Position numbers and translations under genes: made by a program. The notes beneath the pieces are model-generated. The model ran no database searches, was not told where the DNA came from, and saw nothing but the letters and a program-made list of their open reading frames with translations. Source: Mesostigma viride (Eukaryota > Streptophyta > Mesostigmatophyceae > Mesostigmatales > Mesostigmataceae). Taken from it: 64,000 nucleotides of DNA. The stretch spans positions 1,696,454 to 1,760,453 of the forward strand of contig RPFO01000225.1 in assembly GCA_009746045.1 (NCBI GenBank). Reading direction: 5' to 3'. Positions 1-10,756 of this stretch are shown here, in pieces (the stretch's first letter is position 1; every line of letters begins with the position of its first letter).

Positions 1-1690
1 AGACCATCCTGCCATGGAGCCACCTCCTGGGCCCCTTGCCTGAGGCAACATTGATAAAGCACCACGACCAGGCAGCAGCATTCTTTTAACCAGAAATTCA
101 TTGCGGAGTAGTCATGGCATGAAATGACTGGCTATGGTTGGAAACCCTTCAGGAATTTCTTGCTTGCCCTGTGTGGTTATTACACCACGGAAATTGTGGG
201 GGCATAATAGCAGCCAATGGTGATGGACATTGGCAACCAGCACCACCCTATGTGTCTCAGTGATGGGATTTTTTTCACATGTATTGAGTCTAAGCGACAA
301 GAATATTAGAATAACATCCTTGTAAAGTAAAGAAAGCCCACATTAATTTCCACGTTGAAAATGGAAGGTGGCGGTTGTCTCCTTGATAATTGGAACTTCA
401 GTGTAATTATTCACAACACCGCGAGCCCCGCCAAATTTTTACATAAATTATTGTCCGGAATTCGTCCGAGATCTAGATTTTTCCCGCCACGCGAGAGGCG
501 AAAACGACGAAAACACCCATGGCGGTCGAGCATGAGCTAGCGTTCTGAAACTTGCGTCATTGCAGCCGCTCGAGGTGTCAAAACGAAGCTTACATCACGG
601 TTAATCCATGGAATAATTTTGGACTTATATACGCTGTGATTGCGACGCGGGCATTGAACGGGACAAAAAGTTTTTTTCACAGCGGACCAGTTTTTCGCGA
701 AAACCGGATTTCTCGGTGGTACGTGTCTCAAAGTCTTGGTCACATGAGGATACGAAAATCCCGGCACGATAGCTCAGCTTGTTCGTTATAATATTTCCCG
801 AAAACGTTAGTGTTTTCGTTTTTTGAGTTTCGCTTTTAATTGTCCGGCATTGACGCGAATAAATATGGGGGTGCGTAATCCGCCTGTTTCTTGCCTCATG
901 CAATGCATATCTTTGTCGTCAGATAATCAGCTCTTTAGGCTATGCCCGACCTTCCTATACTGCCAGCCTGCGGCAGTAAGCCACCAGGGGATATGGCGTG
1001 CCCAAGGTTCCGCGCTAAGGCCGCTAATGGTCTTCCGGATGTGCAGTAAGTGCGGTAAAAGCTGCGAAAATTGCTTATAATGCCTGTAGGAAGCTGTTTG
1101 CGACAGTGTTTTCCAAGCGAGTTCATTGTTCTTTTGACGCCAGATACAAAAGGCAAAGGGGGGCATCGTTTTTATTAGTCGGCAGTGCGGTTGCGAGATG
1201 TGATGAGTCGGGCAGACGACCTCGCCACGACACGCTCGGCTCAAGCTTCGCATATCCCGGCTGCCATAAAGAAGCGCAGATTAAGCGAGGTGAGCGAGCC
1301 AGAGGGCCCAGAATCGTTGCTAACGCAAGGCAGCTTCTGAAAGGGTAGAAAGCTGGATTGTTAATACTTTCTCAAGAGCATGGTGCAGTGGTTATTGCCA
1401 CCTTGTCCAGATATTTGCCTTTGTCTTTCTGATTTAAAGACTGTTTGAAAGAGGAGTGGGAGCTCTCTCGAGAGCGTTTCCAACGTTGTTGCTTATTCAT
1501 TACTGTGAAGAAAGAGCCTTTTCAGTTGCTGACAATGAGATGGAAGCTGTCTCATGCAAATTACCCAGGCAATGCAAGTGGTGCAAGGTGAGGCCATGCA
1601 TGGCTGATGTTGCCTTCATTCATGCGTGAGTTGAGCAGGAGACTGGCTGGGTGTGTGGCTGGCTAGGTGACCGGGGCGTGTATGGGGTGT
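1..1690. other. Region without recognisable gene
   Basis: No ORF here shows a recognisable domain or a convincing exon series; the short ORFs on both strands overlap each other and look like chance. Composition is mixed, with an AT-rich part at about 300-900. I saw no tRNA, rRNA or repeat structure. Confidence 0.5.
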
Positions 1691-2531
1691 TGCAATGGTG
1701 AGGGCATGCGAGGCGGGCATATGCCTGGCTGGTGTGGGTGTTGGGTACTTGGTTGGTTCGGTGATTGTGTTGTTGAGTGGTTAGGTGGTTAGGTGGTTGT
1801 GTAGCTGGGTGATTGGTTGTTTGGTTGTTTGATTGCCCAGAGAGCCTTGGGTGGGAGGCTTGGGCTATAGATGCTTCAAGGGATGCCTTGGCGTGGGTGG
1901 GTTCAATGGCAGGTGGCTGGCTTATAGGTGGATGCCTTGGTAAATGGCTGGCTGCGTAGGTGGGAGCACAGGCAGTTGGAGAGGGTGGGTGGCTGGCTGG
2001 CTGGTCATGGTGGATGAGTGCAAGGGCGGTCGGTTATTGGCAGATGGCCAGGTGGCTGCATGGGTGATGATAGGCTTTGGGGACTTTGAAGTGGGTGTTT
2101 TGTTGGATGCATGAGTGAAACAACTGCACGGTTTTGAGGGTGGTGGGTTGGTGGTTGGTTGGTTAGGGATGTGTGTGTGTGGGTGGGTTGGTGGGTGGGC
2201 CATTGGTGGTTGGTGGCTGGCAGATGTGTAGATGACTAGATGTGGGTGGGTGGGTGAAGGGACGGGTAGATGGACGGGTGGGCGCACAGATATGGATGCG
2301 TGGATGGGTTAATGGTTGGGACCGACTCACCTATCGCGGGTGAACGGCTGTGCAGGCTTGGGGTGAGGTAGGTGTCGGGGTGCTGGCTGAGAAAATGCGT
2401 GTGTGGGTGGGTCAGTGGGTGGGTCACTGGGTATAAGGGTGTGGGGGCAGTGAGTGGTTGAGTGGGTAGGTGCGTGGGTGGGTCAACTGTGGGTGGCCGG
2501 ACGGGTGCATATGGGGCCAGCTGGCTGGGTG
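1690..2531 (+). repeat. G-rich TGG/TTGG degenerate minisatellite, left part
   Basis: Degenerate tract of GGTTGG, GGTGGG and TGGGTGGG on the plus strand, with matching C-rich pseudo-ORFs (Pro/Thr/His-rich) on the minus strand. It stops at the TTTAG before the retroelement and the same kind of sequence resumes at 9310, so the two parts were probably one tract before insertion. Many G-runs make quadruplex formation possible (inference). The repeat is not a known telomere repeat. Confidence 0.75.
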
Positions 2532-2536
2532 TTTAG

Positions 2537-3230
2537 TTTTACATCCCGGCTGACTGCCGGGTGTGAAAGATCTACACCTGATTCATAATAGACCATTATG
2601 AACAGTGGTCGCTATATTAATCTACGCAATCCACACCATGACTAGTATGGACGATAACTAATCTAACATAATTGACCTGGCGCAGTTGACCCTGGCCGGT
2701 TCAAGCCCGAGGTGTTGCAACCTCGTGGGAAGCTGGGCGAAATGCCTCCCGAGGTGCATGTAGCATTTACGACAGGAATTCAGGACCATGCATTTCCTAA
2801 ACCCGCGGGCGTGACCCAGCCGGAAAGAGAAAGAGATTAGCTCAATTCATTTCATTCATTCCGGGGGTGACAATGGTGAACGTTCCCACACACTATTAAC
2901 CTTGGCGGCTCACGGCGTTGCCAAGCAGTGCCAAGCAGCACTGCTTGGACGCATGGTCAACCGAGATCTCTAGGGCGCTACGGTTCACACGAATTGACCG
3001 TACGACCCAATACGACTTACACTAGGTCCACGCACATTGACATGCTGCGCACCTACAGATAAACCAAAGTACCGAAAGTACTACAAAACCACTGAATAGC
3101 AAGTACAACGCCGTATGAACCGGCTGTACGAATATGCCTAAATAGCCGAACAATGAGACTACGGCTATTAAACATTGTTGCGCCGAACTGTCCACTAAAG
3201 GAACCTAATTAAATAGGCTTGGACGCAACA
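2537..3230. repeat. Left 694-bp terminal direct repeat
   Basis: Near-identical to 8616-9309. Starts with a perfect hairpin, CCCGGC (2545-2550), loop TGACT, GCCGGG (2556-2561). A TGGCGCAGTTGA stretch followed closely by GGTTCAAGCCC near 2677-2710 resembles Pol III A and B boxes but the spacing is too short to call a tRNA gene. Ends GGACGCAACA. Confidence 0.85.
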
Positions 3231-5398
3231 CTCCTCCCCCCTCTCTGGGGAGAGGTCGGCTACCCCGACAGCTAGCCCAACGACAACCACGCCCAGAACA
3301 TGCTAGACTCCGTATACGCATGGTGCAACCCATGAGTGACCTATGGTCCCGATGGGGCAGGGACCAGCTTGCACGACTAAGCTGGTCCATCGGGCAAGCC
3401 CAACTCAGATCCCGTCCATTGGTCGCGCGGCACGCAGAAGAAGGATGCATGCCCAAAGGACAGAAGCGAGGGGCCAAGACACAGGGCAGTGAGCCAAGGT
3501 CTCCACGATCACCACAAGTTTAGCCACGGACATACGTGAATCGTAACACATCCAAAGTGAGGATAGTCAATACAGGCATCGACACGACCACCACTGTAAC
3601 TGCACGAGGTGATACATCACACGCAGGTGGCTCAATCAACCTCCAAATTCTCATCACAAGAGCCAATAAAGGCCATGCTACAATAAAGTAGCCAAAAGTC
3701 GCCAAAGATCACCGAGTGTCGCCAAATGTCACCGAATGTCGCCAAATGTCACCAAATGTCACCAACTCAACAACGTCCCAAATAGAACAGTCTACCAATG
3801 GCAAGCAAGGTGCCAAAGGCTCCCACCCGATAAGACAATGGGGTGAAGAACACAATGTAAACTGTCATGTGACCATGACCAATCACACGCCCACCATACT
3901 ATCGCCACACGCGGCAATAGGGAGGTCCACCCAGACCCCTGAGTGGGAACCTGGACAGGAGCCAAAGGTCGGTGTGAGGAGCTGGAAAGCCCCGCCACGT
4001 GGGGACCTGACGGCCCCGGTGCGACCCCTGAATCACCACCCGCAACGGTCACAGTACCCACCGGTAACGTCGCGCTGGTGACTGCCCCGCCCGGCCCTTA
4101 AGGCGCGACCCGATTGGGTCCTGCACTGGAATGTGTAGAAGCCCCAAGTCCCGCCGCCGCTTGGGGAGTCAACATCCGCTCCATCACCTTCTGGAGTACC
4201 GCTTCCATCGTGGTGGACAACCGCGCCTAAAAAAAAAAACTCTGCCTGTGCAACCATCTGTTTCTCCAAACCTAAACGCAGCGCCTGCAGCTGGGAGAAA
4301 ACCCGCTGCTCGACCTCCACCGCGGACTGCGAAGAGAGGTCGGACGCCTTGTTAATGCCGCAAACCATGTTGTCCAACAAATGACTCGCCAATGTGTCCA
4401 TCGACTCGCCGATGTGGTCACTGTGTCTCCTTGTCCTTGTCGCCCGTCGCCACTATACCTGAGGGGCATAGCGCGGGCTCCATGTACGGTGGCTTACCAC
4501 TGTTGCACAAATATACGCTTGCGACGGAACTTCGCGTGTGATACTTCGCCCGACGGCCGCCCTAGCTCTGACTGCCGCCACTGCGCCGACGTAGCAACTT
4601 GAGGCGCGATCATAGCTCGAACTGCGCGCACCGTATCCCGCGCTCTTTGTCGCCGCCGTAACCCTTATGAAAGCGGTGTCCCTCGCCACCTCGTATGACT
4701 ACAAGGGGGACTCCGCGCCGAATGAACTAATGCCGAGTTCCAACCCCTCCTGAAGAGCGGGGTACTGAAGAGCAGATAGCTCCTCCTTGCGGACATGCGG
4801 CTGGTATTGGTGTGGTGGGGAAGAGACAAGTGTGCATGACTGCGCACATCCATCGCACGAAAGAGATGAGATACCTCCCCCCCCTAAGGGGGAGCCAAGC
4901 GTGTGCCTCGGCATGGAGGAACCCACACCAAGTTCAAAGAAAAAAATTGAAAGATTCCTCTGACACGCATACGCATCTTCCAATCCTTTATGCACACACC
5001 ACGTACACCCTCATACACCTACTACATGACCTAGTTGACCTCAGGCACTGACGAACCAAGGACAACCAACCCCGTACATCCATGATGTCCGGACCAACAC
5101 ATGCACCAGAGCTCACTAGTATGACTACCAGTACAAACACAGATGCTCGGACCAACATGTGCATCCGCTAGTATGACTACTAGTACAGACACAATATCTA
5201 GTTGCTACTAGAGCCATTAGTAATAACACTAGTAACCTCAGTGCTTTCTCACACTTACTCCTCCCCCCCCTAAGGGGGATGGGAGCCTCTCCCTTCAGTC
5301 CACTAACTGGGTAACACACAGATGCCTATCTCTGTGACTCCTCCCCCCCCTAAGGGGCTGTGAAGCCTCTTCCTTCTTCTCTCCTCCCCCCTCTATGG
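3231..5398. repeat. C-rich palindromic motif repeated inside the element
   Basis: The motif CTCCTCCCCCCCTAAGGGGG and shortened forms occur at about 3231, 4875, 5261, 5340 and 5381, mostly followed by a GAGCCTCTC-like tail. Each copy is a C-run facing a G-run around CTAAG and can fold back on itself. Near 3700-3770 there are also short repeats of GCCAAATGTCACC and GCCGAATGTC type. Between these nothing coding was recognised. Confidence 0.6.
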
Positions 5399-6136
5399 GA
5401 ATCGGAGCGCCCTCGCGACGGAAAGCACCCGGAGGGGGAGGGGGGGGAAGGAAAAAAAAATTCCAAGCACGTCCTCCAGGATCCAAAAAAATTCCAAACA
5501 AACCAAACAGATAGAATATCAAGCCAAAATAGACGTGCCACAACTGAGGTACAAAGACATTGTACCCACAACGGTACCCCCAGACTGGGGAGAAAGGGGT
5601 GTGAAGGTCAAGACAAGGCAGTGTCTACGAAACATGTGTCCGAATGGCAGTGAGAGTGGAGTGATCAGGTCCACAAGCAAGGCTGCCCCTACAAACACGT
5701 CGAGGAACTCCCCGGTACTGAGCTTTCACGAGCCCCTGTCATCATGGTAGATGTGTCTAGCTTGCGATGTACGATAAACCATTGCCACGGTTACCAGCAT
5801 GACCGCTAGTATTGAGTACAAAAAAAAATAGGTATGACTACCTGCAACAGAAACGTGCCACACACCCACAACAATGGGTAGGAACACCCATTATCACCTG
5901 ACATCAATCCCAGCAAACAGCAGGTATGACCAACAGCAACCCCGATTAACAGCAAGGATTACTGCTTGCTAGCTCTTGGCACGGTGGTTGTGCAGGGAAG
6001 GGGTGATGGCAAGGGGCTGAATGCGACTGAGGATAGATGATGTGGGGGTGATGGTAAAACCCAATGCACCCCATGTGAAGAGTCCTAACTCCCCTTAGAA
6101 CAGGGAAGAGAACAAAATGCTAATAGCGCCTTCAGA

Positions 6137-6486
6137 CTGAAGGAGCACTGCTAACCCTATAGGATCCATAGATTGTTATGTCAAGCAACAAAAATCAACA
6201 ACAATCCCAGACCCTTCATGCAGCTAAGTGCTCCATTGCCTAGAACCTGCAACTTAGAAGGTTGCACATTGTGGCGACGTAACCCTCCCTGACTGGAAGG
6301 AAAAAGTAAGAGGAGACAAGTGTGAATGACAGGAGGACTGAGAACCCTGTAGGATTCACACGTGGGAACTGATGTCCATGAACGTCCACAACAGCATGCA
6401 TTTCAGCAAAGTGAAATCTGCAACTAGGAAAGGTTGCAAAGCATATGCTGATAGAACCCTCCCTGACTGGAAGGAAAAGTAAGGTA
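6137..6486. repeat. Diverged direct duplication of about 175 bp
   Basis: Two diverged copies (about 6137-6311 and 6328-6486) share an AACCCTRTAGGAT block, a GCAACTTAGAAGGTTGCA hairpin block and the identical TCCCTGACTGGAAGGAAAA. Both lie in the non-coding interior of the retroelement. Around them (5100-7400) a short TATGACTACC-type motif recurs many times. Confidence 0.55.
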
Positions 6487-7638
6487 CCCGAGCTACAACA
6501 ACCAAGCGCATCATCCTGAAACAACCACGTCGCATAGATACGTCAAAGGTAAGAAACATAAAGTACCCTTGCAAAACAGGCCGACGCTTGAAGATGGACA
6601 TCATTGATGCACAAAGGAACAAGCCGGTGGAACGCCGGCGACAACCACTAAGGAAACAAAAGAGGTAAAGTGTTGATGCACTTCACATGGACGGCCGTGA
6701 GGGCCATATACACAGGAACCAAAAGAAGCAAAAGAGACAAAATGGCACCAGCTATGACTAACTGTTGCAACAACTGCCGTCACTCTAACTAATTAATCCC
6801 AACAAAGAGACAGCAACAGCCATGAGGGTATCCCTAATTGCGATGTCTAGTAGCAAATAAGACCAACCTAGACAACACAGCTATTACTAGCTGCTGTCAC
6901 AGCTGATACAAATATTGCTAGAATATTGCAGTCACTGAAGACTACAAGGGACGATGCTACTAAAGATAGCAATTGTCACTATGGCACCTATAAGGTGAGC
7001 ACAGGCAGCCATCCTGGCCCCTGCAAAGGAGGTATGGTACAGGCAGCTAACGGCTACACCCACAGGGACACAGTGTCAACATACTGGCATGACTAGCAGC
7101 ATATGGAAATAACCAAACAACAAAAGAAAGAAGAAGGACAGGTGTGACCACCCGTGACAGCACAGCAGCTAGCCAGACTGGCTACTACCTGCCTATCTCC
7201 AAGATACTGGCATGACTACCAGCACCTAAAGAAAATAAAACAACCCAATGAAGGAAAAGAACAAGTGTGACCACCTGTAACAGTGCAGCAGCCAACCAAA
7301 GTAGCTACTACTGCGCGTCACCACTCGCGCATGCAACAGATATGACTACCTGTTGTCACAGCTACGTAGTGCATCCAACAATTATTGCCCTCCCTGTACC
7401 CTCTACACTGATGACCCCGGTGAGAGGAGGGTTGGGGCAGAAGGCAGAGGTGGTGGTGAAGGTCACAGAGTGGTACAAGTGTCTCCTAGTGACCGAGGAG
7501 TGCCGTGTGCATAAGAATTAACTCTTCTGCCTGAACAAGAGTGGCAAGACCTGCCTCCCCCACCCGTACCCACGAATGACCTGCTCAGCGTGCTCCGAAG
7601 ATTAAGGAGCAAGCCACAGTGTACACTATTGCTGCTAG

Positions 7639-8062
7639 GGGCTACAGCCTATAAGGGCTGCCACTAAAAGAAACACTTGGGCTACAGCCTGGAAGGACTG
7701 CAACGCTAAATGGGCTACAGCCGGGAAGGGCTGCAACGCCAAAATGGGCTACAGCCGGGAAGGGCTGCAACGCAAAAATGGGCTACAGCCTGTAAGTGTC
7801 CATTTACCCAGAGGCCTCAATTGAGGCCTTTTGGCTCAATTGAGGCCTTTTTCACCAAGGTCACATGGGGACGGTAATTTTGGCGGGAAGGACCGGTCCT
7901 ATGGGTCGTCCGGCCCCAGGCTGCAGCACCACAATGGGCTACAACATGTAAGGGCTGCAGCACAAAAATGGGCTACAGCCTGGAAGGGCTGCAGCATGAC
8001 AAAAAGAAAAGGGGGCTACAGCCTGGAAGGGCTGCAACCCTAAAAGAAACACTACTGGGTAG
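7639..8062 (+). repeat. GGCTACAGCC minisatellite inside the element
   Basis: About ten units of GGGCTACAGCC plus GGAAGGGCTGCA separated by short A-rich spacers, roughly 34-36 bp apart, interrupted at about 7797-7920 by unrelated sequence with AATTGAGGCC repeats. Each unit has a GCAGCC/GGCTGC-type fold-back. No coding potential recognised. Confidence 0.7.
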
Positions 8063-8615
8063 GGCTGCATATACTACTGATAGAAATTCAAGTCTAGGAA
8101 AAACTAAAATTTCGACAGCAATGGCCAAAGGAGCGTTCTATCATAATGAACAATCCTACTCCGGGCATACCTGTGTCTTCGACTCCCCCAGCTGACTGCC
8201 GGGTGTCGTGCCCATGGACGCTGCCGATCGAAGTAAAAGAGGTCGCCGATGATGAGGATATTCCCTCGGACGCTCGCCAGCACCCCGCCCCACTAAAAAG
8301 TCGACTATAGGGGGATTATGGACCCGCTATAGATTCTCGATGCCGATTGCCGGACTTATTCAATAACTACCGAACCCATAACCCCTCTTCGGTAGGGGCA
8401 ATTGTAAATCGACCTACCGCCTCAAGAAAAAATTAAATTCGTGAAAAAAAAAGCCGTTCCTGACAGGAATCTGGGTCATGACCTCTAGAGTGTGGGTCAC
8501 GACATACGCACAATCGCAAGGTGGCAAGTCTGCGATGTGGCATTACAATTGATTTAGAAACTTATAAACATCGCTTATTTACCTCTGCGACTCAGGTGGA
8601 TTCCTCCGAGTCCAG

Positions 8616-9309
8616 TTTTACATCCCGCCTGACTGCCGGGTGTGAAAGATCTACACCTGATTCATAATAGACCATTATGAACAGTGGTCGCTATATTAAT
8701 CTACGCAATCCACACCATGACTAGTATGGACGATAACTAATCTAACATAATTGACCTGGCGCAGTTGACCCTGGCCGGTTCAAGCCCGAGGTGTTGCAAC
8801 CTCGTGGGAAGCTGGGCGAAATGCCTCCCGAGGTGCATGTAGCATTTACGACAGGAATTCAGGACCATGCATTTCCTAAACCCGCGGGCGTGACCCAGCC
8901 GGAAAGAGAAAGAGATTAGCTCAATTCATTTCATTCATTCCGGGGGTGACAATGGTGAACGTTCCCATACACTATTAACCTTGGCGGCTCACGGCGTTGC
9001 CAAGCAGTGCCAAGCAGCACTGCTTGGACGCATGGTCAACCGAGATCTCTAGGGCGCTACGGTTCACACGAATTGACCGTACGACCCAATACGACTTACA
9101 CTAGGTCCACGCACATTGACATGCTGCGCACCTACAGATAAACCAAAGTACCGAAAGTACTACAAAACCACTGAATAGCAAGTACAACGCCGTATGAACC
9201 GGCTGTACGAATATGCCTAAATAGCCGAACAATGAGACTACGGCTATTAAACATTGTTGCGCCGAACTGTCCACTAAAGGAACCTAATTAAATAGGCTTG
9301 GACGCAACA
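8616..9309. repeat. Right 694-bp terminal direct repeat
   Basis: Second copy of the terminal repeat, same length. One substitution (CCCGCC at 8624-8629) breaks one pair of the terminal hairpin, and one C/T difference lies near 8987. The core GCTGACTGCCGGGTGT also occurs alone at 8191-8206, about 400 bp inside the element. Confidence 0.85.
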
Positions 9310-9640
9310 TTTAGGTGGTTGGGTGGTTGGGTGGTTGGCTCATTGGATGGGGGAAATTGCCTCCTTACTACCTAGTTGGTGTGTGGGTTGCGCAGGTGCC
9401 TTGGTGGGTGGGTGGATGTCCAAGTGGGTTGGTAGGTGGTTGGGTGCCTAGGTGCACGCATGGTTATATAAGTTGGGTAAGCACGTGCGCGGCTGGCTTG
9501 GTGGGTGGCTCACTGGGTGGGAGGACAGGTGGCTGTCTGGGTGCACGGGCGCGCGAGTGTGTGAGCAGTTGTGTGGGTGGGTGGCCAGGTGGCTGCATGG
9601 GTGGGCGACTGCATGGGTGGCTTGGTGCGCACAAAGTGCA
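9310..9640 (+). repeat. G-rich TGG/TTGG degenerate minisatellite, right part
   Basis: Begins with the second TTTAG target copy and continues GGTGGTTGGGTGG-type sequence like that at 1690-2531. The ORFs over it (Gly/Trp-rich plus, Pro/His-rich minus) are products of the repeat, not genes. 9641-9886 shows nothing recognisable. Confidence 0.7.
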
Positions 9641-9886
9641 AGAGATGGAGACATGGGATATGCCAATGCCATATCATGTGAGCATACGTGGATGCCAGGT
9701 GACATGTGCCAGCGTTGGGGTCACTGCACCTTGATATGCTCGCTCGGCATATTCTCGACATGTATTACACGTAGTGTAGATCATGCATGGTGCGTGTTGG
9801 TAGCATTCACATGGCTGTGTTAGTGATGTGGCATGTATTGTTCACCTTTCCTTCCCATTTTGCAATGTGCCATGTAGTTTAGAGGC

Positions 9887-10195
9887 ATGGTGTCATGGGG
9901 TATACATATGGAGCGGGCCAAGCTCCTGGCCTATGGCGACGTCGGGCACCATCGTGTGGTGCCCTTTGTCCTGGAGGAGTTTGGGGCCATGGGGCCCCTG
10001 ACCTCCGCCTTCTTCAAGGAGTGTTGCCGGCTCCGGGAGGACCGGCTGGACCTGGAGGGCCAGCGGGCCCCATGGTCGGCGCGGACCTGGACGTCATATT
10101 GGCGTCAGCGCTTGTCGGTGGCGCTGACTCGGGCCATGGCTGACATCATGCTCCGCCGTACGCGGGCTGATTTTGCGGTGCAGCAGGGCTATTAG
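9887..10195 (+). CDS. Unrecognised 102-residue ORF, possibly a gene end or retroelement fragment
   Basis: The ORF is GC-rich against AT-rich surroundings and reads as real protein: a charged, Leu-rich middle and an aromatic/basic segment WTSYWRQRLSVALTRAMAD near residues 67-85. Start could be residue 1 or the Met at 9908. The stop at 10193 is followed 114 bp later by TGTAA, the polyadenylation-type motif of green algae, so this may be a true last exon. The WRQRLSVAL segment vaguely recalls the end of algal reverse-transcriptase-type proteins, but no catalytic motif is present and I do not assign a function. It may also be a pseudogene fragment. Confidence 0.4.
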   Translation: MVSWGIHMERAKLLAYGDVGHHRVVPFVLEEFGAMGPLTSAFFKECCRLREDRLDLEGQRAPWSARTWTSYWRQRLSVALTRAMADIMLRRTRADFAVQQGY

Positions 10196-10308
10196 GTTCC
10201 TCCCGTTAGGCGTTTCCATTGGTCTTATCGTAGTATAGAGCTTTGACATGGCTCTGTATATAGGTTTATAGCTGGGCGTTTGCTTTGGTTTGAGTGATTT
10301 CACTCTGT

Positions 10309-10313
10309 TGTAA
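10309..10313 (+). other. TGTAA polyadenylation-type motif
   Basis: TGTAA, the usual chlorophyte polyadenylation signal, lies 114 bp after the stop of the 9887-10195 ORF in an AT-rich stretch. A five-base motif can occur by chance. Confidence 0.35.
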
Positions 10314-10553
10314 GTAATTATATTTTTTATACATATGGACATGCACTGCACATCACAGCTTTGTGGCATACTGGCAATGCCTACCTTACATGATGGATTC
10401 TGCTAGCAATGGTCACCACCCAGGCATTCACATGCACCAAGTTTTTGCACACTGTTTGTACTAGTCATTCTTGAGTTGCCTGCAAAGATTTAAATGATGT
10501 GCCCCAGCTTGGAGAGTGTTTTGGTGTTGTTATAATTATGAGTAAAAAAGCAA

Positions 10554-10589
10554 AAAATGGTGACAATTGCTGGCAAATGTCACCATTTT
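10554..10589. repeat. 12-bp inverted repeat (hairpin)
   Basis: AAAATGGTGACA (10554-10565) and its exact complement TGTCACCATTTT (10578-10589) flank a 12-base loop. The arms share the TGACA/TGTCA core with the larger palindrome 150 bp downstream. Confidence 0.8.
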
Positions 10590-10720
10590 GGGCTCTGCAT
10601 GATCTGAATTTTTGCTCATGACTTGTTGAGACCACTCGTCAGGTGCTGGCATGATGGCAATAAGTTTTGGTGGCATTCTGACATTATTTGGGTTAAATAT
10701 TTATTTAAAATGGCCATTAA

Positions 10721-10756
10721 TGACAAATGCTAGCAAAATTTTGCTAGCATTTGTCA
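10721..10756. repeat. 36-bp perfect palindrome
   Basis: TGACAAATGCTAGCAAAA is followed directly by its exact reverse complement, with no loop. It lies in AT-rich non-coding DNA and shares its TGACA ends with the hairpin at 10554-10589, so both may be remains of one inverted-repeat element. Confidence 0.9.

Larger units (their letters stand above)
2537..9309. mobile_element. Non-autonomous LTR-type retroelement (LARD-like)
   Basis: Two direct 694-bp repeats (2537-3230 and 8616-9309) bound a 5.4-kb internal region. The 5-bp sequence TTTAG stands immediately outside both ends (2532-2536 and 9310-9314), as expected of a target-site duplication, and the flanks are halves of one G-rich tract. The copies differ at only two sites I could see (near 2549/8628 and 2908/8987), so insertion looks recent. 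The interior has no gag, protease, reverse transcriptase or integrase ORF; it is filled with short internal repeats. Termini are unusual: the repeat starts TTTTACATCC rather than TG, but ends in CA. I found no clear primer-binding site or polypurine tract, so a large retrotransposon derivative is the best call but the class is inferred from layout. Orientation is not known. Confidence 0.75.

Noticed and set aside
1922-2427. Minus-strand Pro/His/Thr-rich ORFs
   Set aside because: They are translations of the G-rich tandem tract, with no start context or domain.
2677-2710. tRNA-like A and B boxes in the terminal repeat
   Set aside because: Words resemble the boxes, but they are about 20 bp apart and no cloverleaf could be drawn.
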